Notes: generated by a model from the sequence alone, not told the origin. A stretch of 64,000 bases of DNA from Ferrimonas aestuarii (GCF_005116665.1 NZ_SWCJ01000011.1:1-64000), one strand, 5' to 3'; positions 1 to 9,410 are shown, numbered from the stretch's first letter. Translations and numbers: made by a program.

Positions 1-22
1 CCTGCTTGTTTCGCAGAAAATT

Positions 23-98
23 TGGAGCGACACACGAGGTTCGAACTCGTGACCTCAACCTTGGCAAGGTTGCGCTCTACCAGCTGAGCTAGTGTCGC
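23..98 (-). tRNA. tRNA-Gly (anticodon GCC), copy 1
   Basis: On the minus strand a 76-nt cloverleaf reads from GCGACAC to GTGTCGC-TCCA. The acceptor stem is fully paired, the D-arm is AGCTCAGCTGGTAGAGC, the anticodon arm CAACC-TTGCCAA-GGTTG gives anticodon GCC, and the T-arm has GTTCGAA. The CCA end is encoded. U73 and the C2:G71 pair fit glycine identity. It is the promoter-distal of two identical copies 199 bp apart, both transcribed from the promoter near 424-451. In E. coli the glyVXY tRNA-Gly cluster also lies beside orn. Confidence 0.97.
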
Positions 99-139
99 CT
101 CACTTTGTATGCGTTTTTCAGTTCAGTTTGTGTTGAAAG

Positions 140-181
140 AAGGTTGCGCTACTTTCTACACCAACACTGAGCTAGTGTCGC
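140..181 (-). pseudogene. degenerate half tRNA-Gly, copy 1
   Basis: Read on the minus strand, this starts with the same 15 nt as the intact tRNA (GCGACACTAGCTCAG). It then diverges for about 17 nt (TGTTGGTGTAGAAAGTA) and rejoins the tRNA sequence at GCGCAACCTT. No 3' half follows, so it cannot fold as a tRNA. It sits just upstream, in transcription order, of tRNA copy 1 and is probably part of the same precursor transcript. It looks like a remnant of an extra tandem tRNA copy. Confidence 0.75.
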
Positions 182-221
182 CTCACAATAACTTTTTAAC
201 CTGCTTATTTCGCAGGGAATT

Positions 222-297
222 TGGAGCGACACACGAGGTTCGAACTCGTGACCTCAACCTTGGCAAGGTTGCGCTCTACCAGCTGAGCTAGTGTCGC
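222..297 (-). tRNA. tRNA-Gly (anticodon GCC), copy 2
   Basis: Identical in sequence to the copy at 23-98, 199 bp away on the same strand: paired acceptor stem, anticodon GCC, U73, encoded CCA. It is the promoter-proximal intact copy. Confidence 0.97.
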
Positions 298-337
298 CTC
301 TCTTTGAGTGCGTTTTCAGTTCAGTCTGTGTCGAAAG

Positions 338-378
338 AAGGTTGCGCTACTTTCTACACCACACTGAGCTAGTGTCGC
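338..378 (-). pseudogene. degenerate half tRNA-Gly, copy 2
   Basis: Nearly the same sequence as the fragment at 140-181, one base shorter: 15 nt of tRNA-Gly 5' end, about 16 unrelated nt, then GCGCAACCTT. It lies immediately downstream of the promoter, so it would be the first element of the transcript. Confidence 0.75.
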
Positions 379-423
379 ACTTATCAAATTCTTTTGTTCA
401 CTTCTCACCGGAAGCGAGGGCGC

Positions 424-451
424 ATTATAAGGGAAATTCCCTACTCTGCAA
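424..451 (-). promoter_or_regulatory. sigma-70 promoter of the tRNA-Gly operon
   Basis: On the minus strand: -35 TTGCAG (446-451), a 16-bp spacer, then a perfect -10 TATAAT (424-429), followed by a GC-rich discriminator (GCGCCC). GC-rich discriminators are typical of stringently controlled stable-RNA promoters. Transcription runs toward the tRNA repeats. Confidence 0.8.
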
Positions 452-480
452 CCCCTCAAAAAGAAATTTGGCGCAAGTGC

Positions 481-1026
481 TCAAATTTTGAAAACTTCGC
501 GGCGATAATAAGCCAACTCAGCAATGGACTCTCGAATGTCATCCAAGGCTAAGTGGGTGCCCTGCTTACTAAAGCCCTTTAAAGTCTCAGGTTGCCAGCG
601 GCGCGTCAACTCTTTAATGGTACTCACATCCAGATAGCGATAATGGAAGTAATTTTCCAGCTGCGGCATCTGCTTATAAAGGAAGCGACGATCTTGGCCA
701 ACACTATTACCGCAAATTGGCGACACGCCAGCAGGCACCCACTGCTTGAGAAATTCAATGGTTTGAGCTTCAGCTTCTGCTAGAGATACCGAGCTTTGCT
801 TCACTCGCTCTGTCAACCCACTATTACCATGAGTTGTCGTGCACCACTCGTCCATCTTCGCCAGTTCGTCATCACTTTGATGAACCGCAATCACCGGTCC
901 CTCCGCCAGCACGTTAAGCTGTGCATCCGTCACTATGGTGGCAATCTCAATGATGCAGTGCTGCTCAGGGTCCAGCCCAGTCATCTCAAGATCGATCCAG
1001 ATCAGATTGTTTTCATTCGCCGACAT
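481..1026 (-). CDS. orn: oligoribonuclease
   Basis: A 181-residue 3'-5' exoribonuclease that degrades 2-5-nt RNAs and pGpG to mononucleotides in the cytoplasm. Length equals the usual family length. DEDDh exonuclease motifs are visible: [10 protein letters not shown] near residue 10 (catalytic Asp and Glu) and [11 protein letters not shown] near residue 158 (the His/Asp of the last motif). It is divergent from rsgA, as in relatives, and lies upstream of the tRNA-Gly genes. Because pGpG is the product of EAL-type c-di-GMP hydrolysis, it would complete the pathway of the GGDEF-EAL protein at 35.4 kb (family knowledge). Confidence 0.98.
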   Translation of the reverse strand: MSANENNLIWIDLEMTGLDPEQHCIIEIATIVTDAQLNVLAEGPVIAVHQSDDELAKMDEWCTTTHGNSGLTERVKQSSVSLAEAEAQTIEFLKQWVPAGVSPICGNSVGQDRRFLYKQMPQLENYFHYRYLDVSTIKELTRRWQPETLKGFSKQGTHLALDDIRESIAELAYYRREVFKI

Positions 1027-1140
1027 CGGTGATTTACCTCAAATCCAGTATTTTTAATGTATTGGGTGTATCATAACTGTTTTGGTTCTCTCTGCCACGC
1101 CGGTGCCCCGGTGATGGCCTGAGCAAGGTTTAAACAACGC

Positions 1141-2190
1141 GTGAGCAAAGGCAAAAAGAAACTAACGAAAGGCCAGATTCGCCGAGTGCGCGCGAATCAA
1201 CAAAAGCGCCTAAAGCGGCAAGAGCCCGAATGGGACAACGATCAGCTTGGCCCACAACAAGCAGGTAAGGTGATCAGTCGCTATGGTCAGCACGCCGACA
1301 TCGAAGCCAGCGACGGCACCATCCATCGCTGTAACCTGCGCCGCGCCATCGGCAGCATCGTCACCGGCGATGAGGTTGAGTGGCGTCAAGGAAAAGAGCA
1401 CCTTCATGGCATCAGTGGTGTCGTCGAAGCCGTGCACCCACGTCGCAGCGAGCTCAGTCGCCCAGACTACTACGATGGCGTTAAAGTGGTGGCCGCGAAC
1501 ATCGATCAGATCTTTATTGTGTCGTCAGTAAAGCCTGATCTATCCAGCCAGATTATCGACCGCTATCTGGTGGCAGCCGAAGACACCGGCATCCCTCCGG
1601 TTCTGGTACTGAACAAAATTGACCTTCTTGATGAAGAGAGTCGCCAAGAAGTCGATGAGATTTTGGCCCCCTATCAGGCCATCGGCTACCCGATGTTTCT
1701 CGTCAGCAGCCATACCGGCGAGGGCGTTGACGCACTAACCTCCTACCTGACCGACAAAACCAACATTTTTGTGGGCCAATCCGGCGTTGGCAAATCCTCG
1801 CTTATTAACGCCTTAATGCCAGAGCAAGATCTGGATGTTGGGGCCATCTCTGAAGTGTCGGGTCTAGGCCAGCACACCACGACGACCTCCAAGTTGATGC
1901 ACTTTCCTCAAGGTGGCGAACTCATCGACTCCCCCGGAGTTCGCGAGTTTGCACTCTGGCATCTGGAGAACGAACGGGTGACATGGGGCTTTAAAGAGTT
2001 CCGAGAATGGATGGGACAGTGCAAATTCCGCGACTGTAAACATCAAGATGATCCTGGTTGTGCCTTGCAACAAGCGGTAGAACAAGGAAAAATTAGCCAA
2101 CAACGCTTTAACAACTACCATCGAATCCTTGAGACGATGGCCAGCGATCGCCCCACTCGTCAGAGTAGCGATCCCCTAGCTCGAAAGTAA
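1141..2190 (+). CDS. rsgA: small ribosomal subunit biogenesis GTPase RsgA
   Basis: A circularly permuted GTPase that checks late maturation of the 30S subunit. Its 349 residues show a basic N-terminus ([20 protein letters not shown]), an OB-fold, then permuted G motifs: NKIDL (G4, about 159) before GQSGVGKSS (G1, about 211) and DSPG (G3). A C-terminal zinc finger has the pattern C-x4-C-x-H-x5-C (near CKFRDCKH). The start is GTG at 1141. Psd follows after 15 bp, so the two are probably co-transcribed, as in E. coli rsgA-psd-mscM. Confidence 0.97.
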   Translation: MSKGKKKLTKGQIRRVRANQQKRLKRQEPEWDNDQLGPQQAGKVISRYGQHADIEASDGTIHRCNLRRAIGSIVTGDEVEWRQGKEHLHGISGVVEAVHPRRSELSRPDYYDGVKVVAANIDQIFIVSSVKPDLSSQIIDRYLVAAEDTGIPPVLVLNKIDLLDEESRQEVDEILAPYQAIGYPMFLVSSHTGEGVDALTSYLTDKTNIFVGQSGVGKSSLINALMPEQDLDVGAISEVSGLGQHTTTTSKLMHFPQGGELIDSPGVREFALWHLENERVTWGFKEFREWMGQCKFRDCKHQDDPGCALQQAVEQGKISQQRFNNYHRILETMASDRPTRQSSDPLARK

Positions 2191-2205
2191 TTTAAAGGAA
2201 TTCTC

Positions 2206-3072
2206 GTGTCACTGGACAAGCTAAAAGTTAACTTGCAGTACATTATGCCAAAGCACGCCCTGTCTCGTTTAGTGGGCAGCTTTGCGGCGTCAGAATCCGG
2301 CGCATTAACCACCGCATTCATTAAGTGGTTCATCAAACGCTACAACATCAACATGGAAGAGGCGCAAGAGCCTTCCCCTGAAGCCTATCGCACTTTCAAT
2401 GAGTTCTTTACTCGGCCGCTGAAACCTGGCCTGCGCCCAATCGCCGAAGACAAAGACATTGTTATCCAACCGGTGGACGGCTGCGTAAGCCAAGCTGGCG
2501 CCATCGAAAATGGTCGTCTGTTCCAAGCCAAAGGCCATGACTACAGCCTGCAAGCGCTGCTAGCCGGAACCCATGAAGATGAAGCCAAGTTCATGGATGG
2601 TGATTTCACCACCGTGTACCTGTCGCCGACCGACTATCATCGGGTGCATATGCCGATGGCTGGCACCCTACGTAAAATGATCTACGTGCCTGGCGATCTG
2701 TTTTCGGTAAATCCACTGACCACCGCCAACGTTCCTGGCCTATTTGCCCGCAACGAACGCGTTGTCACTATCTTCGATACTGAACAGGGCCCAATGGCCA
2801 TGGTGTTGGTGGGTGCCACCATCGTCGCCAGCATCGGTACCGTCTGGGCAGGCACCGTCACTCCACCAACCGGTCCACAGGTGCACAGCTGGGAATACCC
2901 CGCTGAAGGTGACAACGCCATCCACCTTGAAAAAGGCGCCGAACTGGGCCACTTCAAGCTTGGCAGCACCATCATCGCCCTGTTTGGTAAAGACATGTTG
3001 GAGAAGTTTGACGACGACTTCACCCCTGGAGCGACCACGCGCCTAGGCAAGCCCATGGCGAAGCTAGACTAA
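2206..3072 (+). CDS. psd: phosphatidylserine decarboxylase proenzyme
   Basis: Makes phosphatidylethanolamine from phosphatidylserine at the inner membrane. The 288-residue proenzyme contains the LGST self-cleavage site near residue 252, where the Ser becomes the pyruvoyl group of the alpha chain. The conserved YHRVHMP and PVDG segments are present. The start is GTG, 15 bp after rsgA, with GGAATT upstream. A short second copy of its last codons follows the stop (see repeat at 3077). Confidence 0.97.
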   Translation: MSLDKLKVNLQYIMPKHALSRLVGSFAASESGALTTAFIKWFIKRYNINMEEAQEPSPEAYRTFNEFFTRPLKPGLRPIAEDKDIVIQPVDGCVSQAGAIENGRLFQAKGHDYSLQALLAGTHEDEAKFMDGDFTTVYLSPTDYHRVHMPMAGTLRKMIYVPGDLFSVNPLTTANVPGLFARNERVVTIFDTEQGPMAMVLVGATIVASIGTVWAGTVTPPTGPQVHSWEYPAEGDNAIHLEKGAELGHFKLGSTIIALFGKDMLEKFDDDFTPGATTRLGKPMAKLD

Positions 3073-3104
3073 AAAAAGCCAAGCCTATGGCGAAACTAGA
3101 CTAG
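3046..3104 (+). repeat. duplicated 3' tail of psd
   Basis: The end of psd (GGCAAGCCCATGGCGAAGC at 3046, then TAGACTAA) is repeated with a few changes at 3077-3104 (GCCAAGCCTATGGCGAAAC, then TAGACTAG). The second copy keeps a stop codon in the same register. It looks like a small tandem duplication that once extended or shifted the psd end. Confidence 0.7.
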
Positions 3105-3142
3105 TCAACAATCAAGCTGATCGCCATCTCGAACCTAAAGTA

Positions 3143-3175
3143 CGCCAAGGAGCTCTGCTCCTTGGCGCCGTTTTA
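3143..3175 (+). terminator. intrinsic terminator after psd
   Basis: An 11-bp stem (CGCCAAGGAGC / GCTCCTTGGCG) with loop TCT, then CCGTTTTA. It separates rsgA-psd from the EamA gene. Confidence 0.7.
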
Positions 3176-3207
3176 TCTCAACAACAAGGTTGCAAGGAGT
3201 GCGCAAA

Positions 3208-4107
3208 TTGTCCTCTGCCAATCGCCTCAAATCTGCCTCTGAAGCTGCCAGCTCCCTATTGTCTCCCCTGTTGCAATTGCACCTAGCAGTGCTGCTATTT
3301 GGAGGCACCGCTCTGTTTTCCAACCTGCTGCCTCTGCCTGCCACCGACATCACCACTTTTCGAGCAGCCATCGCCTGCATTGCGCTGTCGCTGTTTACCC
3401 TAAAACGTCGGGGTCACCTCAAGCTGCAACGAATGTGGGACTACGGTGTCATCCTTATATTGAGCATTCTGGTTAGCAGCCACTGGGTGACCTACTTTGC
3501 CGCCATGCAGTTTGCCAACGTCGCCATCGGCATGATCGCCTTTTTCACCTATCCGGTAATGACGGTGGTCGCCGAACCACTGCTCAACCGCCGCGCCATC
3601 CCACTCAAAGACTTAGCCAATGGATTGATGGTTCTCATCGGCATTGCATTGCTGATGCCAGTCCCTTCACTGAGCAATGACACCACAGTTGGCGTCGCAC
3701 TGGGGGTATTGTCCGCAGCGCTGTTTACCGCCAGAAATCTCGTGCAAAAACGCTACTTCTCCGGCTACGATGGCGCCACAACCATGAGCTATCAAACTGG
3801 ATTGGCCGCTTTGTTACTGTTGCCATTCGTAACTCACTCCCCGACCGAACTCAGCAATTACCATCTGGGGCTACTGTTGCTATTAGCCTTGGTCTTCACC
3901 GCCCTTCCCCATGCCATGATGGCACAGTCATTGCGGCAGCTCAGTGCCAAAACCGTCAGCCTAGTTGGGTGCCTTCAGCCATTGTATGGCGTCAGTTTGG
4001 CGGCAGTGATTCTTGGGCAACTGCCCAATTTACAAACCTTAATCGGCGGCACTTTGGTAGTGGCTGCAGCATTGATTGAAACTCAACAAAGCCGCAAAAC
4101 CCATTAA
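3208..4107 (+). CDS. EamA/DMT-family transporter
   Basis: About 300 residues forming ten hydrophobic segments in two repeats, the layout of the drug/metabolite transporter superfamily. The characteristic PVMTVVAEPLLN stretch lies in the first EamA domain and a GGTLVVAAALIE C-terminal helix in the second. The substrate cannot be told from sequence. Start choice: TTG at 3208 has AAGGAG 8 nt upstream. The frame is open to TTG 3190, but that start would put the Shine-Dalgarno inside the gene. It sits between psd and mscM, which are neighbours in E. coli. Confidence 0.9.
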   Translation: MSSANRLKSASEAASSLLSPLLQLHLAVLLFGGTALFSNLLPLPATDITTFRAAIACIALSLFTLKRRGHLKLQRMWDYGVILILSILVSSHWVTYFAAMQFANVAIGMIAFFTYPVMTVVAEPLLNRRAIPLKDLANGLMVLIGIALLMPVPSLSNDTTVGVALGVLSAALFTARNLVQKRYFSGYDGATTMSYQTGLAALLLLPFVTHSPTELSNYHLGLLLLLALVFTALPHAMMAQSLRQLSAKTVSLVGCLQPLYGVSLAAVILGQLPNLQTLIGGTLVVAAALIETQQSRKTH

Positions 4108-4265
4108 GCTGGGCGCCCCGAAAAAGGCCGCTCTGGTATTACCAGTCCTAGAAAGCAAAATATTGGTGTAAGTTGCGCTTAGAAGAGGTATTTTCTCTAG
4201 TTCGAGTTAGCTACACTACTCTTACACCTTTACTGTTTCTCTAGCCCTGCAGTTCGATATCCATC

Positions 4266-7200
4266 ATGTGGCGTTTTTTTGTTTTTTGCTTTGCCCTAAT
4301 TTCGATCACCAGTGTCGAAGCCAATCCGCTCTCCCTTAAATCCACCATTACGGGTGGCGGTACCCCACAAGGCCCTCTCACCGTAGAGCAGTGGCAACAA
4401 GCCACGGCGCTTGAACAACAAAAAGCCCACCAATACAAAACCCAGCTGGATGAATTTGCCGTCCAGCAACAGCAGATTCTCAATCAACTGCAGCAGCCTC
4501 AACGGCTTCCTCTCGACGCCACCCAATCGGTAAGCCAACAGCTGTCGCTGGCACACAACCTGCTGGCCGAACTCAAGAGCAGCATCACCAGCCTGTCCAG
4601 CAAAGTTCAGGAGCTCAGAAGCCGTATCGACGCCATTCCAGGTGAGCTGGAGATGGTGGAGTCCCAGCAAAAGCTAGCGGGTAAAGACGCCAACGTCATT
4701 CCCGAACGTTTAACCTTTCTCACCCAATGGCGAACCACCTTGTCACTGGAGAAGGAGAGCCGTCCGCTGGAGCTGAAACTGACCCAATTGAGACAAAAGC
4801 TGGTTCAAGCGCAATTGGCGGCTCAAGAGCAACTGATTGAAGCCCTAAACGACAAAGCCAACCAGCAGCGTCGCCAGCAAAGCCAGCAAGCCATTGATGC
4901 CAGTAAGCAGCAGGATGGACCCGCTCAATTTGATGAGCACGACCCTCTGCTTAAAGACAACACCAAATTGGCCCAACAGCTGGCTTTGATCAATCAAGAC
5001 ACCGAGCGTCTGGTGATTTTGCAGCAAAAGGTCGAACAGTATTTCCAACTGCAGCAACAACAACTCACCAAGATTAAAGATCAGTTCGAATGGATGGGAC
5101 GTGACGCGACCTTTGGTGGCAGCTTGCTCAAACGCCTGCGTCAGCTGGAAGGGCAGCAGCAACTGCCAGCCATTGATGACGACCTAACTCAATCGAGGCT
5201 GCAGAAGTTCGATATCGAGCAGCAGCAGTCGGATATCCAATATCTGATCAACCAAAATCCAGATGATCCAAGAATGCCCCTATGGCAGCAGCAGGACCAA
5301 CTGCTGAATCAAGTACTTAGCGCTTTGGATCAACAGATGCTGGAGTTGTCTCGACTCAACCAAGCACGATTCGAAGCGGCCGAACAAGAATCCACGCTGA
5401 AACAGCTGATCTCTGAGCGGCTTTTTTGGCTCCCCAACGCCCGAGCTATCGATCCTCAATGGGTCACTCAGGTTTTTGGAAGCATCAAATGGCTGTTCAC
5501 CACCGAACGCTGGCAGGAGCTTGGCCATGCCATTGATGCCAATAAACTGTGGTGGCAGCTGTGGTTAGTGTTGATGGTATTCGCCTTGGTCTTCCAAGAT
5601 CTGATGCGCAAGCCATACCGTTTGCTACGAGCCCATCAAGCCAAATACGTGGGTAACGTAACCCACGACCGCTTTTCAGACTCTTTGAAAGCGCTGGTTG
5701 CCGCCTGCGCCTACAGCTTAATTGTGCCAGCGCCTCTATTTGCCGCCAGTTGGCAACTGTACAACCAACTGCAGTTCCCCTTTGCTCACGCCATCGGAGC
5801 GGGATTGTTAGCGGGAGTATTCCTCTACTCCATCTATTGGCTGGTTCACCAACTCAGCCGTCCCGATGGCCTGTTTATTGCCCATTTCCGTCGCCACCCT
5901 CCACTGGTGGAGGAAAACACCAAATTCCTACGTAAGCTGCTGTTCACGGCCGCACCTCTGTTGATGCTGGTTCGCTTGTGTCAGGAGAGTGAGGTGCCAC
6001 TGCTGCACAACAGTTTAGGGCGAGCCGCGTTTTTGATTTTCTGCGTGCTGTTGGCTCGGGCCTATTGGCGCATCATTCGCATTGTCGATGAATACCACCG
6101 CCACCACACGCAATCCCGTCCAAACCAGCATCTGTTAGAAAGATTGATCTGGGCTCTGTTGGTGATCGTGCCCCTAGGATCGCTGCTGCTTTCCGCAATG
6201 GGCTACTATTTCACGGCATTCACGCTGCTGACTCAGGTACAGCTGACGGTGCTATTGGCCATAGGCTTTATGCTGGTGCACCTGATGGTGAAACGTTGGA
6301 TGCTGATTCAGCGACGTAAGCTGGCCTTTGACCGCGCCAAGGCCAAACGAGCAGAATTGCTGGCTCAGCGAGAGCGCGGCGAAGGCAATGAACCGCTGGA
6401 ACCGGTGGAGGATCCTCAGATCGATCTGGACACCATCTCAACGCAATCCCTTGGTTTGGTGCGCTCACTGATGAGCCTAGGCTTTATCTTGACGCTGCTC
6501 GCTGTATGGAATCAAACCCACCCAGCGGTGTTTAGCTCACTGGATGGCATTGTGCTGTGGACCAGCTCCGAGGTGATCGGCGGCATTGAGCAAGTGGTGC
6601 CCATTACCCTGCTGTCGGTCTTGGCTGGAGGCATTATTCTGGCCTTTACCTTTGTGACTGCCCGTAACCTACCAGGCATGTTGGAGCTGGTGCTACTGCA
6701 GCGCCTCGAGCTCACACCAGGCACCGGCTTTGCCATCACCACCATCAGTCGCTATCTGGTATTGATGCTTGGCTCTATCATCGCCTTCTCTACACTGGGA
6801 GTGGCTTGGAGCAAGCTACAATGGCTGGTCGCCGCACTGTCCGTTGGCCTGGGCTTTGGTCTACAGGAGATCTTTGCCAACTTCATCTCCGGCCTGATCA
6901 TCCTATTTGAGAAACCCATTCGCATCGGCGATACCGTGACCATCCGCGATCTGACCGGCAGCGTCTCTAAAATTCAAACCCGTGCCACCACCATCGTCGA
7001 CTGGGATCGCAAAGAGATCATTGTGCCCAACAAAGCCTTTATTACTGAGCAGTTGGTCAACTGGTCTCTGTCTGACGCCATCACTCGAGTCACCACCACG
7101 GTCGGGGTGGCTCGAGACAGCGATCCAAAATTAGTGGAAGCACTTTTGCATCAAGCGGTAAAAGAGAACCCATTCTCGCTGAGCAACCCGGAGCCGGAGA

Positions 7201-7415
7201 TCTACTTCTCTGGCTTTGGGCCCCATACCCAAGAATACGAGATTCGCGTCTACACCGACGAGATGGGCAAGCGCTGGCCACTGCGTCATGAACTGCATCA
7301 ACAGATCACCAAGAAGTTTAAAGAGGCTAAGGTTGAGCTGGCTTACCCTCAGATGGAGATCGCCATTAAGAGCAAGGCTGAAATGGTGGATGCCACCGGC
7401 AGTCTGATTCGATAA
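4266..7415 (+). CDS. mscM: MscM-type large mechanosensitive channel (MscS superfamily)
   Basis: A 1049-residue inner-membrane channel that opens under membrane tension to relieve hypo-osmotic stress. It has a signal peptide (first about 20 residues), then a roughly 400-residue periplasmic region very rich in Gln and coiled-coil-like. A series of membrane helices follows, then the MscS core. The pore-lining segment and its amphipathic continuation are near residues 855-890 (GLGFGLQEIFANFISGL), followed by the cytosolic beta domain and vestibule. The length and the neighbouring rsgA-psd match YjeP/MscM rather than MscK. Confidence 0.93.
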   Translation: MWRFFVFCFALISITSVEANPLSLKSTITGGGTPQGPLTVEQWQQATALEQQKAHQYKTQLDEFAVQQQQILNQLQQPQRLPLDATQSVSQQLSLAHNLLAELKSSITSLSSKVQELRSRIDAIPGELEMVESQQKLAGKDANVIPERLTFLTQWRTTLSLEKESRPLELKLTQLRQKLVQAQLAAQEQLIEALNDKANQQRRQQSQQAIDASKQQDGPAQFDEHDPLLKDNTKLAQQLALINQDTERLVILQQKVEQYFQLQQQQLTKIKDQFEWMGRDATFGGSLLKRLRQLEGQQQLPAIDDDLTQSRLQKFDIEQQQSDIQYLINQNPDDPRMPLWQQQDQLLNQVLSALDQQMLELSRLNQARFEAAEQESTLKQLISERLFWLPNARAIDPQWVTQVFGSIKWLFTTERWQELGHAIDANKLWWQLWLVLMVFALVFQDLMRKPYRLLRAHQAKYVGNVTHDRFSDSLKALVAACAYSLIVPAPLFAASWQLYNQLQFPFAHAIGAGLLAGVFLYSIYWLVHQLSRPDGLFIAHFRRHPPLVEENTKFLRKLLFTAAPLLMLVRLCQESEVPLLHNSLGRAAFLIFCVLLARAYWRIIRIVDEYHRHHTQSRPNQHLLERLIWALLVIVPLGSLLLSAMGYYFTAFTLLTQVQLTVLLAIGFMLVHLMVKRWMLIQRRKLAFDRAKAKRAELLAQRERGEGNEPLEPVEDPQIDLDTISTQSLGLVRSLMSLGFILTLLAVWNQTHPAVFSSLDGIVLWTSSEVIGGIEQVVPITLLSVLAGGIILAFTFVTARNLPGMLELVLLQRLELTPGTGFAITTISRYLVLMLGSIIAFSTLGVAWSKLQWLVAALSVGLGFGLQEIFANFISGLIILFEKPIRIGDTVTIRDLTGSVSKIQTRATTIVDWDRKEIIVPNKAFITEQLVNWSLSDAITRVTTTVGVARDSDPKLVEALLHQAVKENPFSLSNPEPEIYFSGFGPHTQEYEIRVYTDEMGKRWPLRHELHQQITKKFKEAKVELAYPQMEIAIKSKAEMVDATGSLIR

Positions 7416-7444
7416 TCGAACAGTAAGTCTAAGGACGGAATACG

Positions 7445-8167
7445 ATGTTGGTAATCGCCCACCGAGGAGCCAGTGGACTGGCTCCAGAAAACACCCTGGC
7501 AGCCATGAGTAAAGCCATTGAACTTGGTGCCTGCGCTATCGAACTCGACGTTCACTGCGTGGAGGGAGAGCTGGTAGTTATCCACGACCGCTGGCTGCAA
7601 AAACACACCGATGGCCATGGACTGGTACATCAAAGCACGTTGGAGCAGTTGGCCAAGCTGGACGCCGGTCAGGGTCAACGAGTGCCAACACTGTGGCAAG
7701 TTCTCGAACAGGTCGCCGGACGTTGCGATCTCAATATCGAGCTCAAAGGCCGCAACACCTCGGATGCCCTCATCCCCCTGTTGTCTCGGGCTGAGTCCGA
7801 GCTGGGCTATCAGCCTCAGCAGTTTTTGATCTCCTCTTTCAACCACCGCACCCTAGCCAAAGTGAAGCAGCAACGGCCGGATCTGCGTATTGGTGCCCTG
7901 ATCGCCTGCTGCCCATTACACTACGCTCAATTTGCCGAGGAGCTCGGAGCCTTCTCCATCCACCTTGATGTAAACTTTGCCGAACCAGAGCTTATCGCCG
8001 ATGCCAAATCCCGTGGCCTTAACGTGTACGTCTATACCGTTGATGAACCTGAGGATCTACTGGAGATGCAGCGCCTTGAGGTTGATGGCGTATTCAGTAA
8101 CTGGCCAGATCGTGCCCGCGAAACCCTAGGCGTCACTCGATGCCAGCCCGGTAGGGTTTGGGTCTAA
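7445..8167 (+). CDS. glycerophosphodiester phosphodiesterase, cytosolic type
   Basis: Hydrolyses glycerophosphodiesters from phospholipid turnover to glycerol-3-phosphate and an alcohol. Its 240 residues carry the GDPD signature IAHRGASGLAPENTLAA (residues 4-20), the metal-binding ELDVH, and the second catalytic His in VVIHD. There is no signal peptide, so a UgpQ-like cytosolic role is likely. It starts 29 bp after mscM and ends 3 bp before the next gene, so the three may form an operon. Confidence 0.93.
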   Translation: MLVIAHRGASGLAPENTLAAMSKAIELGACAIELDVHCVEGELVVIHDRWLQKHTDGHGLVHQSTLEQLAKLDAGQGQRVPTLWQVLEQVAGRCDLNIELKGRNTSDALIPLLSRAESELGYQPQQFLISSFNHRTLAKVKQQRPDLRIGALIACCPLHYAQFAEELGAFSIHLDVNFAEPELIADAKSRGLNVYVYTVDEPEDLLEMQRLEVDGVFSNWPDRARETLGVTRCQPGRVWV

Positions 8168-8170
8168 ACC

Positions 8171-9082
8171 ATGACAACACTGGCGCTTCTAACCCAAGAT
8201 AACCAAAGCTATCGTGAGCGATTAACCTCGCTAGCACTGCCGCAGCTCGAGCTTATTGATGCCCCTCAGCACGCTGACATCTGGCTCGCGGATCCCAACC
8301 TCGCTGCCGAACAGCTGCAACAACTGCCACCACCAAAGTGGTTGGCCTGCACCTACGCGGGCGTCAACGCCCTGCTCAATGCCAAGTTACCTCAAGGCTA
8401 TCAACTCACGCACATCAAGGGCGTATTCGGGCAGCCGATGGCTGAGTACCTCTTTGGCACCCTGTTGAGTTACCGCCGCCGCCTTCAAGATTATCACCTT
8501 CAGCAACAGCAGCGCCTATGGCAAGCCCACGGTTATCAGAGTCTCGAAGGTCAAACCATGGTGATCTTAGGAACTGGAGACATTGGCCAGATACTGGCCA
8601 AACTGGCGCGCGCTTTTGGCATGAACACCCTTGGCGTCAGCCAAAGCGGCCGGGCCAACAATCAGTTCGACCAAGTATTGAGTGCCGATCAGCTTCTGCA
8701 CGCACTGCCTAGGGCCGATGTGCTGGTTTCAATTTTGCCAAACACAGAGGCAACCAATAACCTACTCAATCACCAGACGCTTTCCCTACTGCCCGCCAAT
8801 TCGGTGCTCATCAATGTGGGCCGCGGCAACGTGGTTGACGAGGCGGCTCTGATCGACGCGTTAGATCACCATCAATTGGCTCATGCCATCCTTGATGTGT
8901 TCAACGAAGAGCCACTGCCCAGTGCGCACCCATTCTGGTCGCACCCCAACATCACCATCACCCCTCACGTTGCCGCAGTGAGTCAACCTGGCATCATTGT
9001 TCGCCAGTTTGCTCACAACTATGAAAAGTTCATTAAAAATCAGAATCTTGATAACTTGTTCGACTGGCGCAAAGGCTACTAA
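8171..9082 (+). CDS. D-2-hydroxyacid dehydrogenase family protein
   Basis: An NAD(P)-dependent oxidoreductase of the D-isomer 2-hydroxyacid dehydrogenase family, 303 residues. The Rossmann motif GTGDIG lies near residue 135. The catalytic triad is visible as Arg in GRGNVVDEA (about 217), Glu in FNEEPLP (about 244) and His in ITPHVAA (about 265). Short members of this kind include glyoxylate/hydroxypyruvate reductases. The physiological substrate cannot be decided here. It follows the glycerophosphodiesterase after 3 bp. Confidence 0.9.
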   Translation: MTTLALLTQDNQSYRERLTSLALPQLELIDAPQHADIWLADPNLAAEQLQQLPPPKWLACTYAGVNALLNAKLPQGYQLTHIKGVFGQPMAEYLFGTLLSYRRRLQDYHLQQQQRLWQAHGYQSLEGQTMVILGTGDIGQILAKLARAFGMNTLGVSQSGRANNQFDQVLSADQLLHALPRADVLVSILPNTEATNNLLNHQTLSLLPANSVLINVGRGNVVDEAALIDALDHHQLAHAILDVFNEEPLPSAHPFWSHPNITITPHVAAVSQPGIIVRQFAHNYEKFIKNQNLDNLFDWRKGY

Positions 9083-9165
9083 ATGACTTTATGTTCCAAT
9101 TAATTCGTTTTATATAACCACATAAACTAAGAAACCCCGCACATTTCACCAAACAAGATTGGACG

Positions 9166-9184
9166 TGATAATTATTATCATTTA
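9166..9184 (+). promoter_or_regulatory. Fur box upstream of bfd
   Basis: TGATAATTATTATCATTTA is close to the 19-bp Fur consensus GATAATGATAATCATTATC and lies 35 bp before the bfd start. This predicts iron-repressed expression of bfd, as in other proteobacteria. Confidence 0.85.
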
Positions 9185-9218
9185 GAGTTAGCCTCAATTG
9201 TTATTGAGGTTGTTTGTT

Positions 9219-9410
9219 ATGTACGTTTGTATCTGCCATGCCGTCACTGAAGCTCAAGTTCGTCAAGCCGTCTCTGAAGGCGCAACTGACGTAAAAACCT
9301 TGAAGCGCAAGTTAGGCGTAGGCAGTGAGTGCGGCCGCTGCATTCAAACCACCTTGGAAGTCATTCAATCCCAACTGGAGATCGAGCCAAACTACTACGA
9401 AGTAGCGTAA
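9219..9410 (+). CDS. bfd: bacterioferritin-associated ferredoxin
   Basis: A 63-residue [2Fe-2S] protein that donates electrons to bacterioferritin heme and so releases stored iron. The four ligands Cys4, Cys6 (MYVCICHAV), Cys38 and Cys41 (CGRC) are all present. The ATG at 9219 is chosen because it gives the conserved MYVCICHAV start and has a GAGG about 9 nt upstream. The TTG at 9198 is also in frame but adds a non-family extension. It is preceded by a Fur box and followed by bfr. Confidence 0.96.
   Translation: MYVCICHAVTEAQVRQAVSEGATDVKTLKRKLGVGSECGRCIQTTLEVIQSQLEIEPNYYEVA

Larger units (their letters stand above)
1..378. repeat. two tandem ~199-bp repeats, each tRNA-Gly plus half-tRNA
   Basis: Positions 1-199 and 200-378 are near-identical units. 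Each begins CCTGCTT, then carries a tRNA-Gly, a spacer with GTTCAGT-like sequence and a half-tRNA. Small differences (for example GTTTCGCAGAAAA versus ATTTCGCAGGGAA) lie outside the tRNA. This is a tandem duplication of a tRNA-containing unit and may continue to the left of the window. Confidence 0.85.

Noticed and set aside
109..491. Short plus-strand open frames across the tRNA repeats
   Set aside because: They are read-throughs antisense to tRNA genes and half-tRNAs, with no ribosome binding site.
2206..3104. Possible frameshifted longer psd using the repeated tail
   Set aside because: The normal stop at 3070-3072 gives the usual length and the repeat is downstream; no sign that it is translated.
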